A stretch of 64,000 nucleotides of DNA from assembly GCA_020444415.1 (NCBI GenBank), contig JAHLLA010000006.1:99586-163585 (forward strand), read 5' to 3'. The translations under genes and the position numbers were made by a program. This DNA is from Bacteroidota bacterium (lineage in GTDB: Bacteria; Bacteroidota; Bacteroidia; Bacteroidales; F082). The first letter of the stretch is position 1. Each line of letters begins with the position of its first letter. Of this stretch, positions 1 through 8,375 are shown in pieces. The notes beneath the pieces are model-generated. The model saw only the letters and a list, made by a program, of their open reading frames with translations, did no database searches and was not told the DNA's origin.

Positions 1-1
1 G

Positions 2-265
2 ATTGATAACTATATTGTTGATTTTTATTGCAAGGATCTGATGCTTGCCATTGAAATTGATGGTATAACCCATGATACACCGGAAGCGGTGAATGATGAT
101 CTGGTCAGACAGCAAAGACTAAAGAATTTGGGCGTATCAATTTTAAGATTTGATGACAGAGAAGTTAGAAATGATATTGAAAATGTAATTAGAGAAATAG
201 AAGGGTGGATTGAGATTTGGTTGGAATTGAATCCAGATAGCAATTATGCGGGAAGAAACAGATAA
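2..265 (+). CDS. DUF559 endonuclease-domain protein (5' truncated)
   Basis: The frame is open from the first base of the window and ends at TAA 263-265, so only the C-terminal part (about 87 residues) is present. The visible part carries the DUF559 core: an IVDFYC strand followed by LAIEIDG and then ILRFDDREV. DUF559 proteins belong to the PD-(D/E)xK/Vsr-like nuclease superfamily; the Asp of VDF and the Glu of EIDG are the expected metal ligands. An ATG at 41 lies inside the domain and is not the real start. The gene is followed immediately by a C/G-rich inverted repeat (271-385). The domain call is firm; its biological role is not known. Confidence 0.8.
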   Translation: MDNYIVDFYCKDLMLAIEIDGITHDTPEAVNDDLVRQQRLKNLGVSILRFDDREVRNDIENVIREIEGWIEIWLELNPDSNYAGRNR

Positions 266-270
266 AAACA

Positions 271-385
271 ACCCACCCCTAAATCCCCTCCAGGGAGGGG
301 ACTTTAAAAGAACAGTTCATTTAATTATTGAAGAAACATAAAATAATGCTCAAATTCCTCTCCTCGGAGGGGTTAGGGGTGGGTA
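271..385. repeat. REP/MITE-like inverted repeat
   Basis: Two C/G-rich arms, 271-303 and 356-385, are imperfect reverse complements of each other (ACCCACCCCTAA core, then a CCCTCC block on the left and its complement on the right). They are separated by about 50 bases of AT-rich DNA. The element fills the gap between the DUF559 gene and gatD. Each arm also has a short internal palindrome (CCCTCCAGGGAGGG and CCTCGGAGG). Arms of this kind look like dispersed intergenic elements of Bacteroidota, but copy number cannot be judged from one window. Confidence 0.6.
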
Positions 386-403
386 AAAAGAAAATAAAAA
401 AAC

Positions 404-1789
404 ATGACGGAAGATATTTTTCAGGGATATAAAGGAGATGCACTTGAAGTACTGAAAAAGTACCAGGTACGTGTTTGGGGAACTACCAAAGTTGATACAA
501 CACGCGGAACATTTGAGGGAACTGTTTTGCCCCGTTCTGAAAATGATGATGATCAGCACATCGTGATCAAAATCATTACAGGATATAATATTGGTATTGA
601 CATAAAAACCATTACTGGTATGATCGAAACTGGCTATAAAAAAGCCAATTATAAAATTCCTGAAAAACAATTTCCCTTTACACCCGGTTTACCCAAAGTG
701 AAACTATTTGGAACCGGGGGAACCATAGCATCGCGACTCGATTATAGAACCGGAGCTGTTATTCCGGCTTTTTCACCAGGCGAATTATATGGAGCGGTAC
801 CCGAATTAGCTGATATATGTAATCTGGATACCGAAAAAGTATTCGCCGTATTCAGTGAAAACATGGGACCTAAACAGTATATGGCCCTTGCCAAAGCTAT
901 AGGTAAAGAAATTGAAAATGGTGTGGATGGCATCGTAGTTGGCCACGGAACCGATACGCTGCACCATACAGGTGCTGCATTGACATTCATGTGCCAGAAT
1001 TTACCGGTTCCTGTAGTTTTGGTGGGCTCCCAAAGGTCATCAGACCGACCGAGTTCTGATGCAGCGCTGAACCTAATGCATGCTATGAAAGCAGCCGGAC
1101 AATCCGATATTGCTGAGGTTATGGTATGTATGTTTGGCCCTACCTCGGACGAATATGGTTTACTGCATAAAGGTACACGGGTCCGGAAAATGCATTCTTC
1201 GTATCGTTCTACATTTCGAACCATCGGAGATACTCCTCTGGCAAGCATAAGCCGGAAAGAAATAAACCTGATAAAAACCGATTACAATAAACGCAGAAGT
1301 GATCGTGAAGTTAAAATATTGCCCTATTTCAGTAATGAGGTTACCATGTTGTATTATTATCCCGGCATGAAGCCTGATACGCTGGATGCATTAGTAGATG
1401 CGGGTTATAAAGGAGTGATCATCGTGGGAACCGGACTCGGACATGTGAACAAAGAACTGTATCCGGCTATTGAGCGTGCCTATGCCAAAGGAGTGCACAT
1501 GTATATGACCTTACAAACCATATGGGGTTATGTACACATGTTTGTATACGATACAGGTCGTGATATGATGGCCAAAGGCATTATTCCGGCCGGAAATATG
1601 TTGCCTGAGGTTGCCTGGGTGAAATTAAGCTGGATACTTGGACAAACAGATGATCCGGTAAAAGTTAAAGAAATGATGTTGACACCCATAAATGATGAAA
1701 TCACGCATCGCGAACCATACAATGGATATCTAGTATACCAGGGAGGTGTTCCGGATGTGGACGATTTTGTAAAAAGGGTGCATAAGTAA
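404..1789 (+). CDS. gatD: GatD-like Glu-tRNA(Gln) amidotransferase subunit D
   Basis: A 461-residue protein with the two-part layout of archaeal GatD. An N-terminal small beta domain (about 10-75, with GTFEGTVLPR, the acidic NDDDQH stretch and GYNIGI) is followed by an asparaginase-type amidohydrolase domain (about 97-440). Asparaginase signatures are TGGTIAS (Thr107 as nucleophile candidate) and HGTDT (Thr183, Asp184); Lys262 in TRVRKMHSS is the likely catalytic Lys. In archaea GatD releases ammonia from Gln/Asn for GatE, which amidates Glu-tRNA(Gln). No gatE is visible here, so the protein could act alone as an asparaginase/glutaminase. The N-terminal domain argues against a plain asparaginase. 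It converges on ltaE, with one base between the stop codons. Confidence 0.85.
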   Translation: MTEDIFQGYKGDALEVLKKYQVRVWGTTKVDTTRGTFEGTVLPRSENDDDQHIVIKIITGYNIGIDIKTITGMIETGYKKANYKIPEKQFPFTPGLPKVKLFGTGGTIASRLDYRTGAVIPAFSPGELYGAVPELADICNLDTEKVFAVFSENMGPKQYMALAKAIGKEIENGVDGIVVGHGTDTLHHTGAALTFMCQNLPVPVVLVGSQRSSDRPSSDAALNLMHAMKAAGQSDIAEVMVCMFGPTSDEYGLLHKGTRVRKMHSSYRSTFRTIGDTPLASISRKEINLIKTDYNKRRSDREVKILPYFSNEVTMLYYYPGMKPDTLDALVDAGYKGVIIVGTGLGHVNKELYPAIERAYAKGVHMYMTLQTIWGYVHMFVYDTGRDMMAKGIIPAGNMLPEVAWVKLSWILGQTDDPVKVKEMMLTPINDEITHREPYNGYLVYQGGVPDVDDFVKRVHK

Positions 1790-1790
1790 C

Positions 1791-2861
1791 TTAACTCAGA
1801 AATTTTCTGATAAGAGCGACAAAACCTTTTATATCTTCTTCATCTGTATCCCAGGAACACATCAATCTTACCTCTTTCACATGACTTTTAGCCGATTCCC
1901 CTACCAGGGAAGGCTTTTCATTCCACACATGGAAAAAATAATCCTGTTGCAGTTTAGGAATCAATTCAGGAGGCATGGTGCAGAATACGCCATTAGCATT
2001 TACTTCCTGCGTGATTCTTAACTCGGGGAATATAGAAATTGCTTCCGCCAGTTTTTTGGCCATCTGGTTGGCATGTGATGCATTCTTCTTCCAGAGGTCG
2101 TTTGTCAGGTAGCGGTCAAATTGTGCAGCAATATAGCGCATCTTTGAATGCAGTTGCATGCCTTGTTTGCGGAGGTACTCAAAATCCTTACCTTTGTCTT
2201 TTCCAAAAAAAACAACTACTTCTCCAAACATCAGCCCGTTTTTGGTACCGCCAAATGAAAGTACATCCACACCCGCATCAACCGTAATGCTTCTGAAATC
2301 AGTATCAAGCGCTACAGCCGCATTCGAGATTCGGGCACCATCCATATGCAGGAACATGTTATTCGCGTGGGCAAAATCAGCAAGGGCTTTGATCTCCAGT
2401 GGGGTGTAAATGGTTCCTAATTCTGTCACCTGCGAAATGCTAATCACCTTGGGCTGGGCATGGTGCTGGAATCCGAAACTTGTGAGAAATGGTTTTACAT
2501 GCTCCGGTCTGAGTTTGCCATCTTTGGTTTCCACTTTTAATATTTTTGAGCCCATGAATTTTTCCGGAGCCGCGCATTCATCTTCATTCAGATGCGCTGT
2601 ACCCACAGTTACCACCGCATGATAGGAATGCATCAATTGTGAAATCCCCAACACATTGGCTGCCGTTCCATTGTATACAAAAAATATGGCAATATCGTCA
2701 CCAAAATGCTGTTTGAATTTGCTGATGGCAGATTCTGTTACCGGGTCGTTTAGTTCGCCATAAGCTTCATTATGGGCAGGATTCACTTCCTGCAATGCCT
2801 GCATGATCTCAGGACATACGCCTGACCAATTGTCACTGGCAAAACCTTTTTTTATGTTCAT
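1791..2861 (-). CDS. ltaE: Low-specificity L-threonine aldolase
   Basis: A 356-residue PLP-dependent fold-type I enzyme of the beta-eliminating lyase/threonine aldolase family. It splits L-threonine (and usually allo-threonine) to glycine and acetaldehyde. The PLP-binding lysine is expected at Lys207 in FGGTKNG, and HMDGAR (Asp174) gives the pyridine-N ligand. The N-terminal FASDNWSG corresponds to the FxSDN motif of the family. Its ATG overlaps the stop of rlmN by four bases, so the two are probably translationally coupled in one minus-strand unit. Length is typical. Confidence 0.88.
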   Translation of the reverse strand: MNIKKGFASDNWSGVCPEIMQALQEVNPAHNEAYGELNDPVTESAISKFKQHFGDDIAIFFVYNGTAANVLGISQLMHSYHAVVTVGTAHLNEDECAAPEKFMGSKILKVETKDGKLRPEHVKPFLTSFGFQHHAQPKVISISQVTELGTIYTPLEIKALADFAHANNMFLHMDGARISNAAVALDTDFRSITVDAGVDVLSFGGTKNGLMFGEVVVFFGKDKGKDFEYLRKQGMQLHSKMRYIAAQFDRYLTNDLWKKNASHANQMAKKLAEAISIFPELRITQEVNANGVFCTMPPELIPKLQQDYFFHVWNEKPSLVGESAKSHVKEVRLMCSWDTDEEDIKGFVALIRKFLS

Positions 2862-3913
2862 ATATCGAGTGTCAGATTTTTTAAATCCTGTTTTTTGCTC
2901 ATTTCACGTGTCGAAAGCAAACCGCAAGCCGCGTCAATATCCTGTCCACGCGATGCCCGGATGGTGGTGGTGATGCCTTTCGTTTTCAATTCTTCCTTAA
3001 ATGCTTCCAGACGTTTTTCATCTGTCGTTTCCAATTGTGTACCGGGTATTTCATGAAATCGGATCAGGTTGATCCGGCAGCGGATGCCATTTAATATTCG
3101 GGCAAGTTCTTTTACATGTTTGGGTGTGTCGTTGAGGCCTTTAAATAAAATGTATTCAAACGAAACCCGGCGTTGCCTTCCAAAATCGTGACTCTTAATT
3201 TCGCGTATGATATCTTCAATCGTATATTTCTGGCTAACGGGCATCAGCAACCGTCTTTCGCTTTCAAAAGGCGAATGCAGGCTTACAGCCAGGTGGCAGT
3301 TGCTGTTTTCTAAAAAATGTTTCATGGCAGGTACGATGCCGATGGTAGAAACAGTGATCCGCTTCGGGCTCCATCCATATCCCCATTCGGCTGTCAGTAT
3401 TTCCAGACTTTGCATCACCTCATCCAGGTTGTCGAAGGGTTCTCCCATGCCCATATAGACGATATTGGTAAGCTGGCCATGTTCGGCTATACTGCGTACC
3501 TGGTTCAAAATCTGGTTGGCGGTGAGGTTTCCCTGTAAACCCTGTTTGCCGGTCATACAAAATAAACAACGCATTTTACATCCCACCTGGGACGAAACAC
3601 AAAGCGTATTCCTGGTTTTCTCAGGAATATACGCAGCTTCAATATAGCCACCATCGGATTTGAAGAGATACTTTTTTGTGCCATCCTTTGAACTTTGAAC
3701 GCTTATGGGTGTATCTAAGCCCATGTCGTATTTATCGCTAAGAGATGCCCTGGCTTTTTTTGAAAGATTGGTCATTTCTTCCATGGAGCTACATTTCTTT
3801 TGATACAGCCAATTGCAAATTTGTGCCGCTGTATATTTGGGCAAACCGATTTCAAGTACAACTGCTTTCAGTTGTTCTAGTGTTTTTCCGAATAAAGCCT
3901 CTTTTTGTTGCAT
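2858..3913 (-). CDS. rlmN: Dual-specificity RNA methyltransferase RlmN
   Basis: A 351-residue radical SAM enzyme that methylates C2 of A2503 in 23S rRNA and, in many bacteria, A37 of some tRNAs. The 4Fe-4S cluster ligands are Cys112, Cys116 and Cys119 (CKMRCLFC, followed by MTGKQG). GMGEPFDN is the GGEP-like SAM-contact motif, and Cys330 in DIDAACGLL is the methyl-carrying/resolving Cys. Start and length fit the family. It is the first gene of a two-gene minus-strand unit with ltaE, overlapping it by four bases. Confidence 0.95.
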   Translation of the reverse strand: MQQKEALFGKTLEQLKAVVLEIGLPKYTAAQICNWLYQKKCSSMEEMTNLSKKARASLSDKYDMGLDTPISVQSSKDGTKKYLFKSDGGYIEAAYIPEKTRNTLCVSSQVGCKMRCLFCMTGKQGLQGNLTANQILNQVRSIAEHGQLTNIVYMGMGEPFDNLDEVMQSLEILTAEWGYGWSPKRITVSTIGIVPAMKHFLENSNCHLAVSLHSPFESERRLLMPVSQKYTIEDIIREIKSHDFGRQRRVSFEYILFKGLNDTPKHVKELARILNGIRCRINLIRFHEIPGTQLETTDEKRLEAFKEELKTKGITTTIRASRGQDIDAACGLLSTREMSKKQDLKNLTLDI

Positions 3914-4002
3914 GTATGTAGCACATATTAACTCTGCAAAGATACTTTTTTAAGAAAGAGCTTCGTTTCATTTTAAAAGGCAATTATTTATTTAAATTTG
4001 AA

Positions 4003-4740
4003 ATGTCCTTTAAAATTCAAAAAATGGAAAAAAACAACGTATCAGTCATATTGGCCGGGCTGTTTGTCGGAATCGGACTGACTTTACTAGGCTTGTTCAT
4101 TTATATGGGCATTACTCATTTTAAGTCAACCGAAAGGGTTGTCAGTGTGAAAGGATTAGCAGAAAAGGAAGTGAAGGCGAATATCGGCATCTGGCCTATT
4201 ACTTTTAAGCAGGTAAGTAACGACCTGAGTGCCTTGTATAAGGAAATGGAAGACAAGCAAAAAATTCTGATCAGCTTTTTAAAAGACAACGGGTTTTCGG
4301 ATGAAGAGATCAGCACCTCACAACTGGTAACGGTCGACCGTCAGGCCAGCGATTATTATAATCCCAGCCAGGTAAATTACAGGTATTCATCAGCCAATAC
4401 GGTGACGGTTTACACGGAAAAAGTGGACCAGGTGCGGGAAGTAATGAAAAAGGTGGATGAATTGGGTAAAAAGGGTATCGCCATCCAACCGCAGGATTAC
4501 GATAACCGCACACAATTTTTATATACAAAGCTGAACGAAATCAAACCTGAAATGGTGGAAGAAGCTACCGCTAAAGGCAGGGAAGTGGCCATTCAATTTG
4601 CCAAAGATTCACAAAGCAAACTGGGAAAATTGAGAACGGCCCGACAGGGCCAGTTTTCCATTTATGATCGCGATAGCAATACACCTTACATAAAAATTGT
4701 ACGGGTGGTGAATTCCATGGAGTATTACCTCGCTAATTAG
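4003..4740 (+). CDS. SIMPL domain protein (DUF541)
   Basis: A 245-residue protein with one N-terminal membrane helix (about 14-36) and a periplasmic SIMPL/DUF541 domain starting near VVSVKGLAEKEVKAN. SIMPL proteins form oligomeric periplasmic or outer-membrane-associated assemblies; no precise function can be assigned. ATG 4003 gives the longest frame. A TAAATTTG box at 3993-4000 touches that start, so ATG 4024 (MEKNNV) is an attractive alternative that leaves the helix intact. It is transcribed alone and converges on the small exported protein downstream. Confidence 0.8.
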   Translation: MSFKIQKMEKNNVSVILAGLFVGIGLTLLGLFIYMGITHFKSTERVVSVKGLAEKEVKANIGIWPITFKQVSNDLSALYKEMEDKQKILISFLKDNGFSDEEISTSQLVTVDRQASDYYNPSQVNYRYSSANTVTVYTEKVDQVREVMKKVDELGKKGIAIQPQDYDNRTQFLYTKLNEIKPEMVEEATAKGREVAIQFAKDSQSKLGKLRTARQGQFSIYDRDSNTPYIKIVRVVNSMEYYLAN

Positions 4741-4746
4741 CGAAAA

Positions 4747-4775
4747 AAACCCGCTAAAAGAAGCAGGTTTGCAGT
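4747..4775. terminator. Weak bidirectional hairpin
   Basis: AAACCCGC at 4747-4754 pairs with GCAGGTTT at 4763-4770 with one mismatch. An A run precedes it and T runs follow it. It lies between two convergent genes (SIMPL and the small exported protein), as a shared terminator would. The stem is short, so the call is tentative. Confidence 0.35.
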
Positions 4776-4777
4776 GT

Positions 4778-5134
4778 TTATTTTTTATCTCCGGAAGATT
4801 CAGGCACTTTCTTTTTATCCTGACACTCTTTGCTGTCCGCTGCTACTTTTTTCTTATCGCAACATGTGGATGATTTGGCTTTTGATTTGGCACAATCCCT
4901 ATCACTTGGTTTGGCATCATTACAATCTTTTTTAGCTGTACTTTGAACTTGCTTTTCAGCTTTAATCGTATTTTGTTCCGCACTTACTGAAGTGGTGCTT
5001 AACGGGCGGCTTGATTCGCTGATACTCGCCTTCTCAGTTGACTCTTTAGCGACTGTTTGACTTTGAGCTGAGAAGCTGCAAAGAAAAACGACAACGAATG
5101 CCGCCATAAATTTTTGGATGTTTGATAATTTCAT
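4778..5134 (-). CDS. Small exported Cys/Lys-rich protein
   Basis: I recognise no family. The 118 residues begin with a clear signal peptide (about 1-26, hydrophobic AAFVVVFLCSF, cleavage near SAQSQ). A Ser/Thr/Lys-rich low-complexity stretch follows. The C-terminal half has five Cys in DC, DC, TCC and EC contexts surrounded by Lys and Asp (CNDAKPSDRDC, STCCDKKK). The mature protein should be soluble, strongly charged and possibly metal- or thiol-binding; that is inference from composition only. The gene is divergent from the permease at 5264. ATG 5132-5134 is well placed for the signal peptide. Confidence 0.6.
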   Translation of the reverse strand: MKLSNIQKFMAAFVVVFLCSFSAQSQTVAKESTEKASISESSRPLSTTSVSAEQNTIKAEKQVQSTAKKDCNDAKPSDRDCAKSKAKSSTCCDKKKVAADSKECQDKKKVPESSGDKK

Positions 5135-5263
5135 AATAATTAATTTAATTTTGTTTTAATGATGGCGCCAAAGATAGAGATTAAGCTTTCAAGTTTACCG
5201 AACAAAGAGCCAACTATGAGAAATATCATTAAATTTGATTTTTTGTAACCAAAATAACCCAGG

Positions 5264-7489
5264 GTGAAAGGCAACATCTCTAACAATAAATTCGGCACGG
5301 CACCGGTTTTTTTCACGGCCATTTCTACAATATTAGGGGCTATCTTATTCCTTAGATTCGGATTTGCTGTCGGGACACTGGGTTTTTGGGGTGCTGTTCT
5401 CATCATTCTCCTGGGTCATATGGTAACCATTCCAACAGCCCTGGCCATTTCGGAGATCGCTACAAATAAAAGGGTGGAAGGCGGTGGTGAATATTTCATC
5501 ATTTCCCGCTCATTTGGCTTGAATATTGGCGCTACCATTGGCATTGCTCTCTTTATGTCGCAAGCCATCAGTGTGGCTTTTTATGTGATCGCGTTTACAG
5601 AGGCTTTTGAATTTGTATTCAACTATGTTTTTGAAGCCTACGATGTTTTATTGCCACGACAAGCGATAAGTGTGCCATCCATGCTGATATTGGCAGCCCT
5701 TATTCTGACCAAAGGGGCCAATCTGGGAGTGAAGGCACTATATTTTGTGGTAGCCATATTAGCTGCATCACTGGTCTTGTTTTTTCTGGGTACAACAGAA
5801 TATCAAACGGAAAATACTTTTAGTTTTTTTGAAACCCAATTCCGCAATTCAAGCGATTTTTTTATTGTTTTTGCCATTATATTCCCCGCTTTTACAGGCA
5901 TGACAGCCGGAGTCGGGCTTTCCGGGGATTTGAAAAAGCCTTCAAAATCTATTCCGATAGGTACCATTTCTGCTACGATTATTGGAATGATACTTTATTT
6001 TTTCATCGTTTATAAATTTGTTGTGTCGGCAAGTCCCGAGGATATGATGAATGATCAGATGATTATGGCGAAGATTGCTCTCTATGGGGCTGTTGCCGTA
6101 CCCATCGGACTGGCAGCCTCAACAATTTCATCTGCACTGGGCTCGGTAATGGTAGCTCCCCGCACGTTACAAGCACTTGCTATGGACAGGGCGTTTCCTT
6201 CAAAATCAATCAACAGGTGGCTTTCCAGGGGAAGGGACAAAGATAATGAACCCATCAACGCTTCCCTGGTAACTGTTTTAATCGCCTTGCTTTTTGTTGC
6301 ATTGGGTAATGTAAACTCAGTAGCTTCTATTATTTCCATGTTTTTTATGGTAACTTATGGTTCACTATGTCTGATCTCTTTCCTGAATCATTTCGGCTCA
6401 TCGCCATCTTACAGGCCTTCTTTTAAATCAAGGTGGTATTTGTCATTAATTGGGTTTGTCGTTTCACTGTGGGTGATGTTTAAAATAAATACACCTTATG
6501 CTTTACTTGCCTTTGCAGTAATGACAATGATGTATTTATACCTCAACAGAATCTATAAAAACCGCAAGGGATTCGCTTCCATTTTTTCAAATGCGATTTT
6601 TCAGGTAAATCGTAATTTGCAGGTGTATTTGCAAAAAAAGGGAGGGCGGAGAACTTTTAAAGAGTGGCGCCCGAGTGCCATCTGTATTTCCAAGGATTCT
6701 TTTAAACGCGATAAAGCATTTAAATTATTGAGCTGGATTTCGTACAAATATGGATTTGGAACCTACTTGCATCGGATAGAGGGCTATTACTCAAAAGAAA
6801 CAAACAGACAATCGGAGCAGGAGTTGGCACGATTGATCCAGAAAGTGAAAGGCATTGGCAGCCATGTATATGTCGATACGATCATTTCCCCTTCCTATAC
6901 TTCTGCCATCGCACAGGCCATACAAATACCGGGTATTGCAGGGATGGAAAATAATATGGTCATTTTTGAATATAACAAGGATGTGGGAAATAACGTAAGT
7001 TTCATCATCGAAAATTTTGCCCTTGTCAATGCCGGTAATTTTGATGTGATTATACTGGCAAGTGATCATCGCGAAATTGATTATAAAGGCGGTATCCACC
7101 TCTGGATCAAATCTCCCGATACCGAAAATGCCAACCTGATGATCCTGCTCAGCTTCATTATTCTTGGGCATCCAGACTGGAAAACTGGCGACATCAAGAT
7201 ATTTGATATCTGCAAACCCGGTGAGGAAGCAGAAACCAAAGAGAATTTAAATAAACTGGTGGTGGAAGGCCGATTACCTATTACTTCCAAAAACATCAAT
7301 GTGCTGGTGAGCGAACCCGATGTATCGTCAAAAGTATTAATCAATAAACATTCTGCTGACGCTGGACTGACAATGATTGGTTTCAGGGAAGAAAAGATCA
7401 AGCACGAAAAGGAAAAAGTATTTGAAGGTTACGACGAACTCGGTACCATCATGTTTGTGAATTCGCACGATCAGAAATCGATTGATTAG
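5264..7489 (+). CDS. Cation-chloride-cotransporter-like (SLC12/APC) permease
   Basis: A 741-residue membrane protein of the APC superfamily, closest in pattern to the cation-chloride cotransporter (SLC12) branch. The first helix carries FGTAPVFFTAISTILGAILF and is followed by LRFGFAVGTLG, the family's start signature. GGGEYFIISRSFG and GMTAGVGLSGDLKKPSKSIP are further conserved loops. About twelve helices span residues 10-430; a soluble C-terminal domain of about 300 residues follows, as in eukaryotic and bacterial CCC proteins. The start is GTG 5264, because an in-frame stop (5255-5257) leaves no upstream alternative. Transport of K/Na with Cl is the family expectation; the substrate cannot be read here. 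Confidence 0.75.
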   Translation: MKGNISNNKFGTAPVFFTAISTILGAILFLRFGFAVGTLGFWGAVLIILLGHMVTIPTALAISEIATNKRVEGGGEYFIISRSFGLNIGATIGIALFMSQAISVAFYVIAFTEAFEFVFNYVFEAYDVLLPRQAISVPSMLILAALILTKGANLGVKALYFVVAILAASLVLFFLGTTEYQTENTFSFFETQFRNSSDFFIVFAIIFPAFTGMTAGVGLSGDLKKPSKSIPIGTISATIIGMILYFFIVYKFVVSASPEDMMNDQMIMAKIALYGAVAVPIGLAASTISSALGSVMVAPRTLQALAMDRAFPSKSINRWLSRGRDKDNEPINASLVTVLIALLFVALGNVNSVASIISMFFMVTYGSLCLISFLNHFGSSPSYRPSFKSRWYLSLIGFVVSLWVMFKINTPYALLAFAVMTMMYLYLNRIYKNRKGFASIFSNAIFQVNRNLQVYLQKKGGRRTFKEWRPSAICISKDSFKRDKAFKLLSWISYKYGFGTYLHRIEGYYSKETNRQSEQELARLIQKVKGIGSHVYVDTIISPSYTSAIAQAIQIPGIAGMENNMVIFEYNKDVGNNVSFIIENFALVNAGNFDVIILASDHREIDYKGGIHLWIKSPDTENANLMILLSFIILGHPDWKTGDIKIFDICKPGEEAETKENLNKLVVEGRLPITSKNINVLVSEPDVSSKVLINKHSADAGLTMIGFREEKIKHEKEKVFEGYDELGTIMFVNSHDQKSID

Positions 7490-7602
7490 GAATAAACTCA
7501 AGCCATTGAGTACTATAATCCCGAACATGAAGTAACTGCATAGTACAATCAGCCTGCATTCAATCATGCAGATCCTCAAATCAATTATAATAGTGCGCTA
7601 CA

Positions 7603-7941
7603 CTATGGTTGACAATCAATATCGTTTACGCTCTGTTGGGCGTCATCAAGCGCTTGTTGCCATGCAACGCGAGCCTGTCCGGTAAGTGCTGCGCAGTTGC
7701 CATAAGGTGCTAAAGCATCAACATAAGCCTGCGCCGCCGCTTTATATGCGATGCAGTTTTCATAAGTTGGATCTAATGAATAAGCCTGTGCAGCGTTTGA
7801 CATGGCTGTGATCTGAACGGAAAGCTCGTTTGCCCATGCTGTGGAACATGTATTTCCATTATCATCATCGTCTTTGTTACAACTCCACGATCCAACAAAT
7901 ATGATTGCCAGAAATGAAATAAAGAAAATGTTCTTGCTCAT
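7603..7941 (-). CDS. Small lipoprotein, unknown function
   Basis: About 112 residues beginning MSKNIFFISF, with a lipoprotein signal (FVGSWSC then NKDDDD). The Asp residues after the Cys fit the acidic outer-membrane export signal of Bacteroidota surface lipoproteins. The rest is Ala-rich and probably helical, with four further Cys (NTCSTAW, ENCIAY, GNCAAL, DIDCQP) that could form two disulfides. A TTG six bases upstream (7947) would add two residues; ATG 7941 is preferred. No family recognised. Confidence 0.6.
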   Translation of the reverse strand: MSKNIFFISFLAIIFVGSWSCNKDDDDNGNTCSTAWANELSVQITAMSNAAQAYSLDPTYENCIAYKAAAQAYVDALAPYGNCAALTGQARVAWQQALDDAQQSVNDIDCQP

Positions 7942-8236
7942 AATCAATATGTTTATAATTAATCGTTTATAAAAGTAGTACTTTTTGGTTTTTTGGCAAT
8001 GGCAAATGCATTTTTTTTAAAAGAATCAAAGTAATAAAAAACACAGGTTTGCCTTATAGCAGAAGTTATACTTCCATGAAAAGGCTTGATTTTACTTCTT
8101 TGACTATCTTTTAAATTGTTGCAAATTTACAATCAAAAAGGCTGTAAAGAAGCGATATTGAAAAGTGTGTCACTTAGGCGTCAGTGATATTTGCATAAAA
8201 AAAAGCAGCTACATTTTGTAACTACTTGATTATCTG

Positions 8237-8310
8237 TGGAGCATATCGGACTTGAACCGATCACCTCCTGACTGCCAGTCAGACGCTCTAGCCAGATGAG
8301 CTAATGCCCC
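8237..8310 (-). tRNA. tRNA-Ala (anticodon GGC)
   Basis: On the minus strand the sequence folds as a complete cloverleaf. The acceptor is GGGGCAT with ATGCTCC, including the G3-U70 pair that identifies tRNA-Ala. The D arm is GCTC/GAGC, the anticodon stem TCTGA/TCAGG with loop CTGGCAG (anticodon GGC), and the T arm ATCGG-TTCAAGT-CCGAT. CCA is not encoded (ACA follows). A TACATTTG -7 box lies 12 bases upstream. Confidence 0.95.
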
Positions 8311-8321
8311 GTTTGAGGCTG

Positions 8322-8329
8322 CAAATGTA
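8322..8329 (-). promoter_or_regulatory. -7 box of tRNA-Ala promoter
   Basis: Reading the minus strand this is TACATTTG, a perfect TAnnTTTG Bacteroidota -7 element, 12 bases before the tRNA 5' end. A matching -33 TTTG at the usual spacing is not obvious. Confidence 0.5.
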
Positions 8330-8348
8330 AAAACTTTTAAATAAATGA

Positions 8349-8356
8349 TACATTTG
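8349..8356 (+). promoter_or_regulatory. -7 box of thpR promoter
   Basis: TACATTTG on the plus strand, 19 bases before the thpR ATG, back-to-back with the divergent tRNA-Ala box. No clear -33 element at 17-21 bases upstream. Confidence 0.45.
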
Positions 8357-8375
8357 TCAAAAGGATTTTTTTATC

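Noticed and set aside
742..1248. 168-codon minus-strand ORF inside gatD
   Set aside because: Antisense shadow of a clearly coding frame; no recognisable protein features.
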